A DNA stretch of 64,000 nt from Chrysoperla carnea (GCF_905475395.1 NC_058342.1:15906640-15970639); one strand, 5' to 3'. Counted from the first letter of the stretch, positions 23,273 through 35,792 are shown. The notes: generated by a model from the sequence alone, not told the origin. A program made the numbers and translations.

Positions 23273-26200
23273 TCAATTCTTACTTTTCAATTTCTCTGAA
23301 AGATCATCGAATGCTGGATCTTGAATATTTAACATTAAGGCATTTCCATTTAGGTATACACGATTTTTCGAAGTTGCAATCTAAAAATTTAAATATTTAA
23401 TTTAATATAATCCAGTAAATAAGATCTAAAAAAATTTTCGATTCTCGACACAAAACAAAGTGGCACACGAACCAATTTGCATGAAATTTCCTGACTTTTC
23501 TAAGTTTTCCAGTTGATAATTATAAAATTCCCTGCCAAGTTATTATTTCAAGATTTCTTTGAAAGAAGATGAAACGAAAATTTTCCAAAATAACGAACAA
23601 CGAAGATTATAAAATTTTTTTTAGAATTTTCTTACGAAAATAATAAAATTCCCCGGGTTTTCCCTTTTTCACGGAATTTCCTGACATTGCCAGGTTTTCC
23701 CTTTTTCACGGAATTTCCTGACATTGCCAGGTTTTCCACTAATGTGGTCACCATGATAATTTTGATTAGAATTATGGAAATTGTCAAAAAATGATTGACT
23801 TAAAGAACCAATATTATTCAGCAGAACCTAAAAAGTCACGGTGAAATCTGAGTTGCTTGTAGAAGACGTTCTTGAGCAAGAGGAAGAGGGGGAGAGAATA
23901 AATGACAATATCCGTTTCATAATATCAAAAAAAAATGTTTCTTTTCCCCCATTTAAAATTTTTGGAAAATAATTTTGTATTGTTTCTTACATAAGTTTAC
24001 GCGATATTTTGGAAAGCGTTTTTACTAACTCAGCACTCGCGTTATGAGCATTGTTCTCACGCTCGATTTAACACGTATATAATTTTATTTTTCAAATGGT
24101 ATATGTTGGTTGAAACTTTTTTTATCTTCTAATAATTTTATCTTTTTTCGAATTACGAGTTTTGAACCTATCTACAGTTTTAAAAAATACCTTCAAAAAA
24201 TTGTGAGAACTTCTCTCACCACGAGATTAAATGTGTAAGCAAAAAAATATTAACTTCGGAATTTTCCGAATCTGTTCGTATACTTTCATCGTAATAATTG
24301 TAATAGAAATATGGTGAAATTAGTTCATTAGCATTGCATTAAAAATTAATTATGTAGAGGTTATGGTTTATAAAGTTAAAGAATATTTAACGCGAAATAT
24401 TGAAAGCATGTGCAGAACGTGTGAGTAAATCTCTCATATCGCGACGAAAAATTACTTAACAGTTGACATGAGTGCTGGTGGGCATATTATCCTCCCATAC
24501 TGTAAACGAAAATGGTTTGTGCGACGCTACTTTGGAGTAATTAAAGAAAGTTTTGTTAATTATTTGGTTATTAGAGTAATATTTTCTCAGAATATGACTG
24601 AAATCGCTCTTCAAATTGAATCTTAAAATTAGCTTGAGTACTGAATTTTATCGAAATTGAATAAAGCCATTTTTGGTGATTCTTTGTAAAGGGCCCCGTC
24701 AAAATCTGATTAACTCTCAATAGGTATGATAATCCAAATGTAAATCTTCCTGAGTTGTGAGCGTCAATGGAACTTCAATAATCACTAAACGTATTTGTGT
24801 TTGTGTAAAAAAAAAAGTGTTACTGATGGAGTGTGAGCGTAAGTGATTTTATCCGACTGAGCAACGCAAAGGAGTGGTAATGTATTTATCAGTCTGTCTA
24901 TTCCTATGTGGCACACTAGAGGCCAAACGCGTCGATCGATTTTGATGATTCTGACGTCAATCGATTTGTGTTGACCTTGCGTGTGCTACTGAAGAAATGG
25001 CAGTAATGAAAATCAATATGGCGACCATCAGGCGCCATATTGTGAAAAATAATGCGTGTTCCTATGTGGCACACTAGAGGTCAAACGTGTGGGCCGATTT
25101 TGATGATGATGACGTCTATCGATTTGTGTTGACCTTGCGTGTGCTACTGAAGATATGGCAATAATTAAAATTCAATTCAAAAAGTCGGCGAACTATGTCG
25201 AGTGGGGAACCATTGAATAGGTATTAAATAGACAAATCGATAAACGTTATAATTATATCCTTCCACATTCCACAGATTCAAACAAGGCAAAAGAAATTAT
25301 TACAAACAGATTTTCACAAATTTTCAAGTCTGCCTAGATCAGTAAGCAATGCAAGTTTGCTTCCTCATCACATAGACATATTTCATAACTCACTGTCACA
25401 AATTAAAAGTTACCTAAATAGCATTTAATCTTTTTAATGAAGTTTATTCTTGTTTTTAATTCAAGTTTTAGAAAGAAAAAAAATAAATTGTTAATATTGT
25501 TGTTATTTTTTTATTGTTGTTGTTATTGTTATTGTTACTATTATATTTATTTTATTTCTTTTTTTCAAAATTTTAATAACTTCATTTGTGCTATTACCAT
25601 CATTTGTGTTATTTACCTTCATTTGTGTTATTTTATTATTCTACGCTGTTAAAGCCATCATATTGTTTATAATTTTAGTAACTATTGTATATTTAAATTT
25701 GTAACTGGGTATTACCCATAAATAAATAAATCATCAAAATCGGTTCACAAAAGTCGACTAACTATGGGAAGTGGGGTTTCGTTGAATTGGTATTTGAAAA
25801 TCCTTACTAAAAATCCAAAAACCCGACTGAGTTAAATATAAACTGAAAATAAAAAAACAAGTCCAGCAGTTTATACAGCGACTTTAACAGTTGGGACCCA
25901 TTATTGTGTAGATTCAAGTCGGTGTATATTTTGAAGGGTTCCGACTATTAAAGCCGCTATGTAAACTGCTGGACTTGTTTTTTCTTTTCAGTTTATATTT
26001 AACTCAGTCGGGTTTTTTGATTTTTTAAATAATTTTTTTTATTCCTTTTACACAGTGATTAATGAATCATATCCTTTTACACAGTGATTATTGAAATTCT
26101 AACGTCCATAATTTCGCCATGCTAAGAATGAGACCAGCAGCGGCATTAGCCAACGCGAGGCCATGGGCTGTTTTCTCTTTTTGCGAGGCCTTTTTAGACG

Positions 26201-29200
26201 TAAAATTTAACCTTACGAGCTTTTGGTTTTGCAAATATGTCGAAATCAGTAGTACGCGAAATATACTTGAGCCATAGTTGATCTTAAATAGTTTTTGATC
26301 AATTTAAATTTTGAGACTGATCTTTCAGGACTCAATTTTTGAAAACTCTATATCATTTAAATTACTCATATCTTTTGTGTGAAGAGGTCTTTCTTAGCAC
26401 GAGGCCCTGGCCGGTGATCCAGGTTTGCTGCAACTAAAACGCTGTTGATATGTGCCACCATTGAGGTGGCACATATCAACATCTTGTTAGATAATTAGGC
26501 CGCATTCATACACAATCAAGGATAGTCCATGAATGCTTCGAGTAGCTGAATCTCCTGGCATCGAACAACACAGTTATTTGAGTACCGGGCCAGTCTAGTG
26601 TTAAAGGGAATGGAGCAGCAGACTCGTTGGCACGAGAAGTGTTGTCTCAAACACCCCTTTCATCTGAGCCTATCATTCCCACAGCAATATGCTCCGTAAT
26701 TTGCCGAATTAAGGGATGACTACGACAAGTACATCTTAATTACAGGCCAAACTTTGTATAACCACAGCTGGGCCATTTGGCTGTGCTCGCCTTAAAGTAA
26801 CTAGAGCACAGTTGAGAAGGATGTTGGGACTCAGTCCCAAGGGACAGGATACTGTCGCTTGAACTACCACCTTCAAAATATGGGAATATATGATAATCCC
26901 ACTTTTAGGAAATGTATGAAGGACGACAAAACCTAAATAAATGTTATTTGCATCTGCAAATTTCTGGGAGTCAGATTCAGAATGTTCGGGTCCGAAAAAT
27001 TGAATCCATCAATCTTGGAAGAGATCCCGACGGAGAAGCTGTGAGCTTTTTCATAATATGAGCAAATTTGACACCGGCGAATTCTCGAGAAAGACTATTT
27101 ATCTACCCTACATATTCACTGAGCGGGGAGGGATGATGCAAACTCTAATAAAATATAATTCATTTCCTGAGATCTAAAGCTATAGAAATTCAAGTTTTCT
27201 TCATAATTTCCCTTTCTTTGTGTCGAGTTTTTATTATTATATATTTTTTAGTAGTAAAAATAGTTATCGTTACCGTTCTAGCAATGCTTTGGGCAGCACG
27301 TATTTTACGTAATTTTAAATAACCAGGATTCCTAGAACATGCAAGACCTAAGTAAACATATCATTAAGGAAACCTATTAAAAAAATTTGAAAAAGTTACG
27401 ATATCGCTAAATATATTAAAAAGGATATCATTTTAGCGGCTTCAGCTTCACCCTCAGCTTGTACAATTTTCTGTTGTCTTTCTTGTCTTGCACGCTCAAC
27501 AACAAAGGCAGCACGTTGAGCTTCTTGTTGGGCAACTTGTTTTGCTTCTACAGCAGCCGTATATTCTTTTCCTATAAAATAAAAACGATAATTTGAAATT
27601 TTTATGTATACTTTTTATTATTAGAACGTTTTATTTTTGGTATTTGTAGTCAAATTTTCCCCGAATTATGAAGACTTATGTATCAAAGGTCAACAGAGAG
27701 AAATTAGTGTGCTTTTAATGTTCGTTTTATAGTCCCTAGAATTCAATTTTTCGAGTTTTGAACGGATAATATACAGGGTGATCCAAGTTAAAACAGCAGG
27801 ACTATAACAAATGGTAGATAACGTTAAAATAATGATGAGTTTTCCTACACATATAGCCCGGAAAAGTCTCCTTTTCTAGAACCAAGGTGTCACAATTTTA
27901 GAAAAATGGCTTTTTTTGGTATTTCCAAAGCAGCTGTTTAGAAAAATTGGAAATTTGACATACGATATGAAGTAAGAATTCTTCTTACAAAAACCAGCGC
28001 TGAACACTTGGACATACCATATGATCGAGGAAATAAAACCGAAAAAACAGTCTGATCCAGGAAATGGCTTCGCGCTAGTAGATGTTTATGGGAGTCGGTG
28101 GCAAATGTTTCTGTCTGAGTGTTCTTAGCAAAATCATATTCTTGTGAACAATTTTTTCGATTTACGCCTAAAGTGGGACAGAAGTATCCTATTTTCGAAC
28201 ACATTTTTTTATTTCACATTAAAAAAAAAAAAAAAAAAAAAACTATTAAATTTTATATTTTGGACCATTTTAAACACTTTGATTTGAAAAAAATTTGATT
28301 TAAAAATCATATGATATTAGGTAAAACAAAAACAAACCAAACAAGACTTAATTATTGAAATACGCACTAGTTACTTAAGCTACCTGCAAATTCTCAACTC
28401 CCTATCTTTTATAGTTCTGGAGAAAATGACATCAAAATTTTTGTCCTAATTTACGCCCCCAAAGGTAAACAGTGATGCTTACGAAAAAATTACGGACCCA
28501 AGACCTTAACCTATGTTGCTAATTTACGAAACTTATATTACCTTGATATATATTACATATATACGGGGGTATAAAAACGTCAAAGAATTTAGATAAAAAA
28601 TTTCAGGGATAAAAAAAAATCCAATAGTTTTTTTTAACTGTTAAATAAAGCATGTGGTGTCCGGAAATAGAATACTTCTGTCTGATGGATATGTTAAGTA
28701 CACTCAGACAAACATTTTCCACCGGTTTCCATAAAAATGGAAACCGGTGCGAAGTTGATTTCTGGCTCAAATGTCTTATTTCCTCGATTAATAACCTTGT
28801 TTCGAAAAAATCTCTTACGCCACTAGAGAGACGTAATAAATTTTTTCGAAACAGGATTATGACATGCGAAAGCCTCTACCGCTGGTTTTCGTAATTTATC
28901 AACATAAGCTTTAAATCATGAAGGATCGTTAGGTCATACTGTGTGCCAAGATTTTAATTTTTCTAAGAATCCGATTTGGTAATACATACTTCCAAAAAGT
29001 CATTATTTCCAAAATTGTATCTAAAACCCTCTGTATTTAGAAAAGAAGGCTTTAGCAGCGATAAATGTATTTTTAAATTATCAAAATGAATATATCTATT
29101 TATTTCCCGCTAGATTTTGAAACCAGTTATCTTTCATGAAATCATCGGTACGTAGAAATATAGATTACTAAAACGAACAATATTAAAAAAGCGGGGGTAT

Positions 29201-32200
29201 ATTTCAGTAATTTGGAGGCAACTTACAAAGGAAAAACAGCATTTTTCGACGTTTTAAAATTTTCCACAGCTCTACGTATTCTACAGCCCCTACAAATTCA
29301 GCTATAGGATTGAAAATTTGAATGATTTGAGTTAGTATCAACGAAGAGTTGACTTCCCAACACAGATGCCCCAAATTTTATGTCGAAACAGTAAAGGGAG
29401 GAGGGGTCACATACATTTAACTAACAATATAGTCCTGTAAATGCATTCATTTAGGAAACGCATTTCCACTGACTACTCAAATATCCATGCATACTTTAAG
29501 CTTGGTGCATTCTTTGACTTTTTCTTTTGAGGCGAGTACTTCAAATACAAAATCTGAATCTTGACGAGGCAATCGAACTGACTGATACTGCGAAGTAGCT
29601 TTTGATTAAAAGGAGTGGAAACGCTGGAAAAGAGTTCAGAAAAATTTTCAAAACCATTAACGAAATCTACGATGAATACAACATGGAATTGCGGAAGCCA
29701 AGGCTAACGTCAAAACAGACTCAATGCTCGAATATACAGGGCTCATTTAGTTTTAGATTTCCGAATCACAATCTACATATCGTACATCAATTTATTTCTA
29801 TAACATTTACAGGGTCAATTTTTGAATCATCGCAATATTTTATCAAATTTTGCTTGTATCGTTCTCAACAAAATGAAGTTAGATGAAGTCTCATGCTCAA
29901 CTTTTTTAACTGGACTAATCAATTTTGCATTATGATTGCCGTGATATCTGAGTCGATGAAGTTCAACTTAAGCGAAAGCCCGTACAAGATGTCAAAAATT
30001 TACTCGTATATTTGCAATGAAGATGCGTTTCCAATTGTATATCAAATGCTTTACGTTTTGGCAGTTTGGCCGATGATAACAGCGACGATGAATGCTCCTT
30101 TTTAACTTTGCATCGTCTCATAACATTCCTTAGATCGCAAAGTCTGAAGATCAGCTAAACGGCTTGACCTCACTTAATATACATCGAAATGTAGAGGTCG
30201 ATGTGTACAGAGTTTTGTTAAGTTTTTTTTTTTTTGTATTTCGCAGAATTAAATTATTGAAAAATAGCGACTGAATGTCAAATTTTAGCCAAAAAAAAAA
30301 ATTATTGACTTGATGATCTAACATGATGAAAAAAAGTTTGACCTCCCCCTTGAATGAATCCTGCGCACGAGCCTGTGTCGAAATATGGTTTTTTTCGCGG
30401 CAACAGAATAATATTATAGAGGTTCCATTTTTGCATATTTTGAGTAACTTCAATAAAGAAAAGCAGAAAAAATAAGAATAAGTGAAATTTACAAAATTTA
30501 AAAAACTGCAGAAAAATTTTTCGGTGCGGAACCCTAAACTAGCACTTGAAACGTAGCTAAGAACATTCTCCATTAAATTACCTTTCAAACGAAACAAAAA
30601 AAATCAAAATCGATTCATCCGTTTAGGCTCTACGATGCCACAGACAGACAAACTTTTATATCTTTTTTTTAGTTCGAGAGTTAAAAATGATTCAAATGGG
30701 AGGCATAAATTCAGGATTCTGGTGCATGTAGTAAATAGCAAAAAGTAGGTAACTTTCTTTCGCTGGAATTCTATAAGTACAGAACTTTTCATTTTCGCTA
30801 CGTCAATCGTGTGGAATACCAATTAAGCCAGTAGTGCAGTATTGTTGAATTTAGTCCCCGAATTCGTGATCGGCGAAACAAAAAAATCCCTTGGGAGAAA
30901 GTCTTGCAGTAAAATGTTAAAATTTCAATTTAATCCCAAAAAGTGAGTTTTTTGTTCAAAAATGGCAAATCCCGTACTAAAGTGTGATTTGTGAAAAAAC
31001 CCCGGATTCATGACTAGCGAACAAACAAAAAAAACCTCGTAGAAATTTTCACAGTAAAATATTTTATATAAAAAGGTGAGTTTTTTGGCAAAAAATGATT
31101 CTTGATCAATGACCAAAAAAACTCTCTGGAACTAATTTCGGAAGAAAATATTTATTTTATAGACAATTTTTTGTTGGGGTGGTTTGGGGGTCCTGAAATT
31201 CCGCCAATTTTCAAATGAATGGGGAGGTGTTGATAAATGTTCTTTTTAATTTCTTAAAATAGCGACACTAAAAAGTATCGCCACCTAGGAAAGGATCAAT
31301 TGATTATGTTTACTTACCAAAAGATAATTCTGTAATTGACACATCATCCAAAATTATATTGAAATCCTTGGCTCTTTCTACCAAAGATCTTCGGACTAAC
31401 AATGAAACCTAAAAAAAAAAGAATAAAAACAAAGTTAGCTCGATGATTTTTTTTTTTTGAAAATTTTATTTGAAATTTACCTGGGCACGTTGAGTAATTA
31501 ATTGAGATGCGTTAAATTTAGCAACGACGGATTTTAGTACTTCATTACAAATTGAAGGCAATACTTTTTCATCGTAATCCAAGCCTAATTGTCGGTACAT
31601 CACAGGTAATGTAGAGGCATCTGGTCGAGACAATACACGTAAGGAAATATTAACCATTTGTAAATCTTTGGAACCGGTTGGTGAAGAAATTTTTCTTGGG
31701 CGTGATCTGGAAAATGATTGATAATTATTAAATTTCTTTATTAAAATCCTGATTACGGGAAAAATTTCTTGACTATTTTCTAAAATCTTGTAATACATAC
31801 TTAAAAAAATATGAAAAAATTACAAAAAAAAAAAAAATAGTTTGACCGATATGTGACACCGTAGCTCTTAAGGTAGTACGAGCACCAATGCAATTTTAGA
31901 TTTACGGCTGTAATTATTTGTACCTTATTTTCAACTTTGATGATGAATTTCGTTATAACTTCATGAATGTAGACGTAAACTAAGAAAAAATTTTCGATAT
32001 CTTCTTTGATTTTCGAAATATTTAAAGGTAAATAATTAAACAAAATTTTCAATTTTTTTCTATTATCTAACTTAACGTCCCCAAAACCGTAAATGAGTCC
32101 TAATTGACGTATCCAGCTATTGGCCCAAATTCATAAATACTACAACTACAATATTTAGGTATAAGAACATATTTAACCAGCTAAGTACGTAGATAGTCCA

Positions 32201-32976
32201 GGTCCAAGTCTAGCCCCCCTCGATACGCCCACTTGAGTCCTATTCTTTCAATTTCAACAACAAAAATTTCGGTCCAAATCATAATGGGACAGATCTAATT
32301 AGTGTTTTAAATTGATTTCACAATAAAACATAATTTTAACTCAAAATTTCATTTTATTTAGGGTGTGTGTGTGTGTGTACAATTGCACATACAGCACCCT
32401 ATACTCGAATCTATCCCTGATCCGATTGATTATTTTCTAAATTTATCTTTGGAAAAATCAATTAAGTCCCGTTTATTATAATTACTTCAATAATTTGATA
32501 CACATCGTACTCAAAATTTAAAATGAAATACTTTAAACGAAAATTAGAATTAGACACAACCTTGATAATATCTGACTCCCTGACATACCTTATCCCAAGT
32601 AGCATTACAACAACTTGACAAAAACCTTACCGAATGTCATAGATGATTGGGTATTGAAACCAGGGGATGCGGAAATGTAATCCTTCAGCATAAATTTCTT
32701 TTTGGATTCCACCAAGTCGAGAGAAAATAATTGCTCGATGACCACCCTCAACTGAAACAACACAATGTGAGGTTAGATATAAAACTACTTTCTTCTTTAA
32801 AAAATTCATAAAATATTCCATGCAAATAAAAAAATTAATTTACCGGTGTATAAAGATTGAGAGATTCCATAAACTCCAGCACCAACGGCAGCCAATATTT
32901 TCAAACCCGTTGTCATGCCGGGTGGTCCCCCACGCGAAAATTTTCCAGCTAAATCATTTAATTTACTTTGTGCCAT
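23273..32976 (-). CDS. Phb2: Prohibitin-2, complete, seven exons
   Basis: Prohibitin-2 forms ring complexes with prohibitin-1 in the mitochondrial inner membrane and supports cristae and protein quality control. Exons read from the start: 32976-32844, 32751-32631, 31706-31481, 31408-31318, 27571-27429, 27351-27274, 23380-23273. They join in frame to 299 codons, the usual family length. The protein begins [20 protein letters not shown] and has an N-terminal hydrophobic segment (about residues 26-45). It continues with [17 protein letters not shown], then the SPFH/band-7 core ([40 protein letters not shown]), then a helical region [20 protein letters not shown], then [16 protein letters not shown]-type sequence, ending [20 protein letters not shown]. 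All introns are GT-AG except the AT-AC intron at 27428-27352. The intron between exons 4 and 5 carries a hAT transposase remnant. Confidence 0.95.
23645..23745. repeat. Short tandem duplication, about 41 bp
   Basis: GGTTTTCCCTTTTTCACGGA followed by ATTTCCTGACATTGCCA occurs twice in direct succession. It lies upstream, on the minus strand, of the last prohibitin exon, inside intron 6. Confidence 0.7.
24899..25165 (+). repeat. Direct duplication, about 160-bp spacing
   Basis: TTCCTATGTGGCACACTAGA through GCGTGTGCTACTGAAG appears at about 24900-25000 and again at about 25058-25153 with a few differences. It lies in intron 6 of prohibitin-2. No frame is conserved between copies. Confidence 0.75.
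25437..25652 (+). repeat. Low-complexity TTATTG-rich tract
   Basis: T-rich simple sequence with TTGTTATTG and ATTTGTGTTATTT runs. The open frame across it is an artefact of composition. Confidence 0.6.
25806..26030. mobile_element. Fold-back element of about 225 bp
   Basis: The arms AAAAACCCGACTGAGTTAAA and complement are near-perfect over about 80 bp and include AAGTCCAGCAGTTTA. They are separated by a short loop near 25900-25935. No target duplication could be settled. Confidence 0.7.
26100..27270. other. Intron 6 repeat debris, GC-richer than surroundings
   Basis: A relatively GC-rich stretch without a coherent frame. Part of it (about 26920-27060) is homologous to 38640-38790 in the PGAM intron (CAGAATGTTYGKGTCCGAAAA; GAGATCCCGACGGAGA-like), so it is an old dispersed repeat. 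Confidence 0.5.
26444..26480. repeat. Perfect 16-bp hairpin
   Basis: GTTGATATGTGCCACC and its exact reverse complement are separated by five bases. It stands alone in the GC-richer stretch of intron 6. It could be a fold-back remnant; the loop is too short and the stem too perfect for a typical microRNA precursor. Confidence 0.75.
27352..27428 (-). other. AT-AC, U12-type intron in prohibitin-2
   Basis: The intron begins ATATCCTTTT directly after the ATG methionine codon of GAAGCCGCTAAAATG. It contains TTCCTTAAT (27371-27363), which matches the U12 branch-point consensus TTCCTTRAY. It ends in AC 12 nt after the branch adenosine (27364 to 27352). Splicing here restores [16 protein letters not shown] in frame, matching the family; no GT-AG alternative does. 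Length 77 nt. Confidence 0.93.
27572..29480. other. Intron 4 repeat debris
   Basis: It contains a decayed reverse R1 copy (about 28330-28580). It also has related short stretches at 27960-28200 and 28640-28760 with inverted similarity to each other and to 2270-2480 (TGTCCGG, CACTCAGACAAA). No gene is supported. Confidence 0.45.
29485..30235 (+). pseudogene. hAT-family transposase remnant, C-terminal part
   Basis: Broken frames on the plus strand, antisense to prohibitin-2, resemble hAT-derived DUF4371/ZMYM-type proteins. They are an [12 protein letters not shown]-like stretch near 29560, then [20 protein letters not shown] and [13 protein letters not shown] at 29630-29735. Further on are [20 protein letters not shown] near 30015-30075 and [17 protein letters not shown] near 30150-30200. 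The latter two match the C-terminal dimerisation region, where intact proteins have an ERSFS-type sequence. Stops and frameshifts separate the pieces. No intact transposase or terminal repeats were identified. Confidence 0.7.
30380..30660 (-). repeat. Old interspersed repeat tail
   Basis: The stretch CGATTCATCCGTTTAGGCTC followed by a CACAGACAGAC run resembles a repeat tail I recall from several insect genomes. The 148-residue open frame on the minus strand here is unsupported. Confidence 0.35.
31868..32060 (+). mobile_element. Half copy of MITE b
   Basis: It begins TTAAGGTAGTACGAGCACCA and runs to the AAACAAAATTTTCAATTTTT centre, then stops. It is in the prohibitin-2 intron between exons 2 and 3. 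Confidence 0.6.
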
Positions 32977-32999
32977 TTTATTGTATATATTTAGCAATG

Positions 33000-34200
33000 G
33001 ATTAATTAAAGTGTTATGTTATTAATTCTATTTTACAAAAACTAAAAACTAAACACGACTTTATTTAACCCAAAGATATTTTAACTGGTCAAAATGGATT
33101 ACTATTTTTGTTTCATAAATAAGTGCTCAAGACTTGCATGGCTAACTAGATTTTACTATCTCTTACAGTGTTTCAAAACTTTTTTTTTATGAACATAATA
33201 CTATTAATACTTCTATTTAAATAGGCTTATTTTATTGATATGATCAAAATTGGTTCAATTTCTTCCAAAAATTATTTATATATTGCATGAAAATAATTAT
33301 TTTTCAATTTAAAAGTATAATTGTTAAATTAATTAAATTAAATTATTTTTATTCAAACATTTTTGTTTGAAGTCACTGGTTTTAATATTATATACGCAAG
33401 TCTTGATACAAAGTTCATAATTAAATCAATACCGCGAAATTCAAATGAATTTTAGTCTTTTTTTTAATATAATAAATTGGTTTTGCATAATTTCTCGTTA
33501 TGCCGTATTGTAAAAAATTTCGTTTTGATTTCTCTTTTCTTGTTTTATTAAATTAATTTTGATTTCTTTTTTATAAAAAATTAATGAGTGTTATATAATT
33601 AACCATAAATATACAGATTGCGCAATAAAAATAATATCTTACAGAGTGGTTAAGTTTTGAGAAATTTTCCATATTACGATTTACGAATTTGTGTACAATT
33701 TACTTAATATAACTTTCTTTAATTACTTCAAAATCGAAAATTTTGTAATATTCTTACTTTATTAGGTGTCTACGTGTTTATAAATTTTTAAAAAATGTGA
33801 ATTTCCATTCCATCAATTTTTCTGCCCAATTCAGGTAGAAAGGAATAGTTCAGTTGAAAATGAAATATTTTTTGTAAGAAACGTTGAAAGTTCTATATTC
33901 AAAGTTGTCTAAAATAAATTCTACGGCAATTTTTTATCTGATCATTTTTCATGCGTCTGATTGCAAATAATAGTATTTTTTTAGTAGGGTGAGTACCCAA
34001 ATGTTGACACTAAAAAGTTAATTTTTTGTTTAATTTTTGCTTTTTTAATACTTTTTGGGTAAATAAACATTCAATCTCCGCGTTGTGGGCTTTTAGAGAT
34101 TGTAGAAAAAGTTGATTGAACATCTTTTTGGAATTAAGCATGTACTAAAATAAAAAATGTATATGTAAATATTTTTTCTTTTCCGACTTATGTTCATATA
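33000..34200. other. Upstream region of prohibitin-2, no gene seen
   Basis: AT-rich sequence with no coherent frame. It presumably includes the prohibitin-2 promoter just above 32976; no clear core element is visible. Confidence 0.4.
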
Positions 34201-34204
34201 TACT

Positions 34205-34495
34205 ACTAGTTCGATTTACATCTAATCATATAACTATGACGAGTATGACAAAGTACACACGTTAAGCAATGCATCTAAGTAAGAGGTATTATAGATGTTA
34301 CATGAAATTGAAAAAGTGACTTTTATCGTGGCTTCGATGTCTTTTAAGTTATACGATAGTTCTTCTGTTGTGTGATTGCAGAGAGTGGGGATCAAGACAT
34401 GTATATAATACCTCTCACTTAGATGCATTGCCTAACGCATGTATTATATCATACTCGTGATATTTATTATATGCCTAGATATAAATCGAACTAGT
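34205..34495. mobile_element. Fold-back MITE starting ACTAGTTCGATTTA
   Basis: The arms of about 90 bp include ACTAGTTCGATTTAYATCTA, GCAATGCATCTAAGT and AGAGGTATTATA on both sides in opposite sense. The 100-bp interior is unrelated. Target duplication not resolved. Confidence 0.75.
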
Positions 34496-34586
34496 GGTGC
34501 ATGAAATCCGTGTGAAGCAAGAATTAAAAAGTACTTAAGATCAAGTACACGTTGGGCGCTTTCAAACCCCCTCGAATTTTGCTAAA

Positions 34587-34841
34587 GTGCGTTTTGAGAA
34601 CCAGGAGTTATATATTGAAGTGCACACATCTATATTGAAGTGTGCACTTCAAAAGATGAAGCAAAAGCAAGCTCATGCTTGCATGTGTCAATTGAATAGA
34701 ACTCCTCGTTCTCAAAACGAGAATTTTCTTAAAAACCGCGCTCCTAAACGTCAGAAAAAATCTCAAATTGTGTTTTACGTAGATTAGGATTCTGATTGCG
34801 GAGATGGTGAAAACTTAACAGTTTTTTTTTTTTTTTTTTAA

Positions 34842-34862
<21 letters not shown>
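34587..34862 (+). other. Possible gene fragment or retrocopy
   Basis: A short frame ends with RAPKRQKKSQIVFYVD then TAG at 34785-34787, and the same frame continues DSDCGDGENLT before a T tract. The charged composition and continuation past one stop hint at a decayed exon, but the family is not recognised and chance cannot be excluded. Confidence 0.2.
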
Positions 34863-34872
<10 letters not shown>

Positions 34873-34944
34873 GATAATAGTTTCAATTTTCAGAATGTCT
34901 ATTAAAAAAAATCTTACTAAAATTTACTCAAAAAATGTTTTAAT

Positions 34945-35357
34945 GGCTGCGTTTGGCAGAAAAAAGCACTAGGAAGCGCTTGTAAGCAAAATGGCGATTG
35001 TTAAACGGTAAGCGCTATCAAATAGTAAATAGTTATTTTCCTCTAGGACGCTAAGTTAGCTTTAACTGGGGAACCTAACCTAATTTAAATATATGTTTGT
35101 AAATTATTCATATTAAAAATTTACCAATAATGAATAATATATTAAATAATGTACAAATATACTAATTATATAATTTTACAAACAACTTAAGGAGTATAAA
35201 GCTATTATTTAAATAAATGTTTGCAAAATAAATAAGCAAAATGGCGAATTGTGCCAGCCCAACTGAAGTTACCAAACATGTCCTGGCCGAAAACTGTACA
35301 TTTTGTTTTTCAGCGCTAGTAAGCGCTCTCAATCGCTTTTTTCTGCCAAACGCACCC
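34945..35357. mobile_element. Harbinger-like MITE, copy 2
   Basis: It has the same family termini as 12483-12777 (GGCTGCGTTTGGCAGAAAAA left; complement of GGGTGCGTTTGGCAGAAAAA right) with a perfect AAT duplication at 34942-34944 and 35358-35360. It is longer than copy 1 because of extra AT-rich sequence near 35155-35215. Confidence 0.8.
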
Positions 35358-35525
35358 AATGTATCGAAGCCTATGATTTAAACTAATATATATTATATCC
35401 ATGCCTATAATACAATATAAATAAACAATGTAAATATACAGGTGGAGTCACGAATTGAGAATTTTCTCTCTCATAGTCTCATCCTCTAATCCGCAGGTTG
35501 ACCATGCCTTTATTGTGGTAGAATT

Positions 35526-35758
35526 AGCATGGATTTGGGGGTTTTTTGACCCTTGTATTCACCCTGCGTTTAATTTCACTCTGTGTAAAATTAAAGACTC
35601 GGATATCCGTGGTTACAGCCATGGTGACAATAGCACCACTCTTAATGTATTTATCTATTTTCTTATTCGTTGTGTGCGTAGTCATGGTAGGGACAATAAA
35701 ATCGATGCCAGCGCTTCCAGTGAAAAAATTTGGCGTTAAAGGAAGCTGTTATGACTAA
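35526..35758 (+). CDS. Possible last exon of a small membrane protein
   Basis: After a possible acceptor GTGGTAG at 35527, a frame of about 77 codons contains a strongly hydrophobic segment (VTIAPLLMYLSIFLFVVCVV). It ends VKKFGVKGSCYD then TAA at 35756-35758. If the hAT MITE at 35793-36489 is removed, AATAAA (36502-36507) falls about 50 bases after the stop, as expected for a 3' UTR. Another frame is open over 35455-35739, so the choice is uncertain. No upstream exons or family were recognised. Confidence 0.3.
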
Positions 35759-35792
35759 TTTGCAATTCTTTACATGTAAATATTATAGAAAT

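Noticed and set aside
25437-25652. 71-residue open frame rich in Tyr, Cys and Leu
   Set aside because: It is the translation of a TTATTG-type low-complexity tract with no splice or domain context.
27352-27428. Reading through the AT-AC intron or using a GT-AG alternative
   Set aside because: The intron contains in-frame stops and no GT donor restores AAKM-LG; the AT-AC splice gives the exact family length.
30151-30597. 148-residue minus-strand frame
   Set aside because: It is Phe/Ser-rich translation of AT-rich repeat sequence with no family resemblance and lies in an intron.
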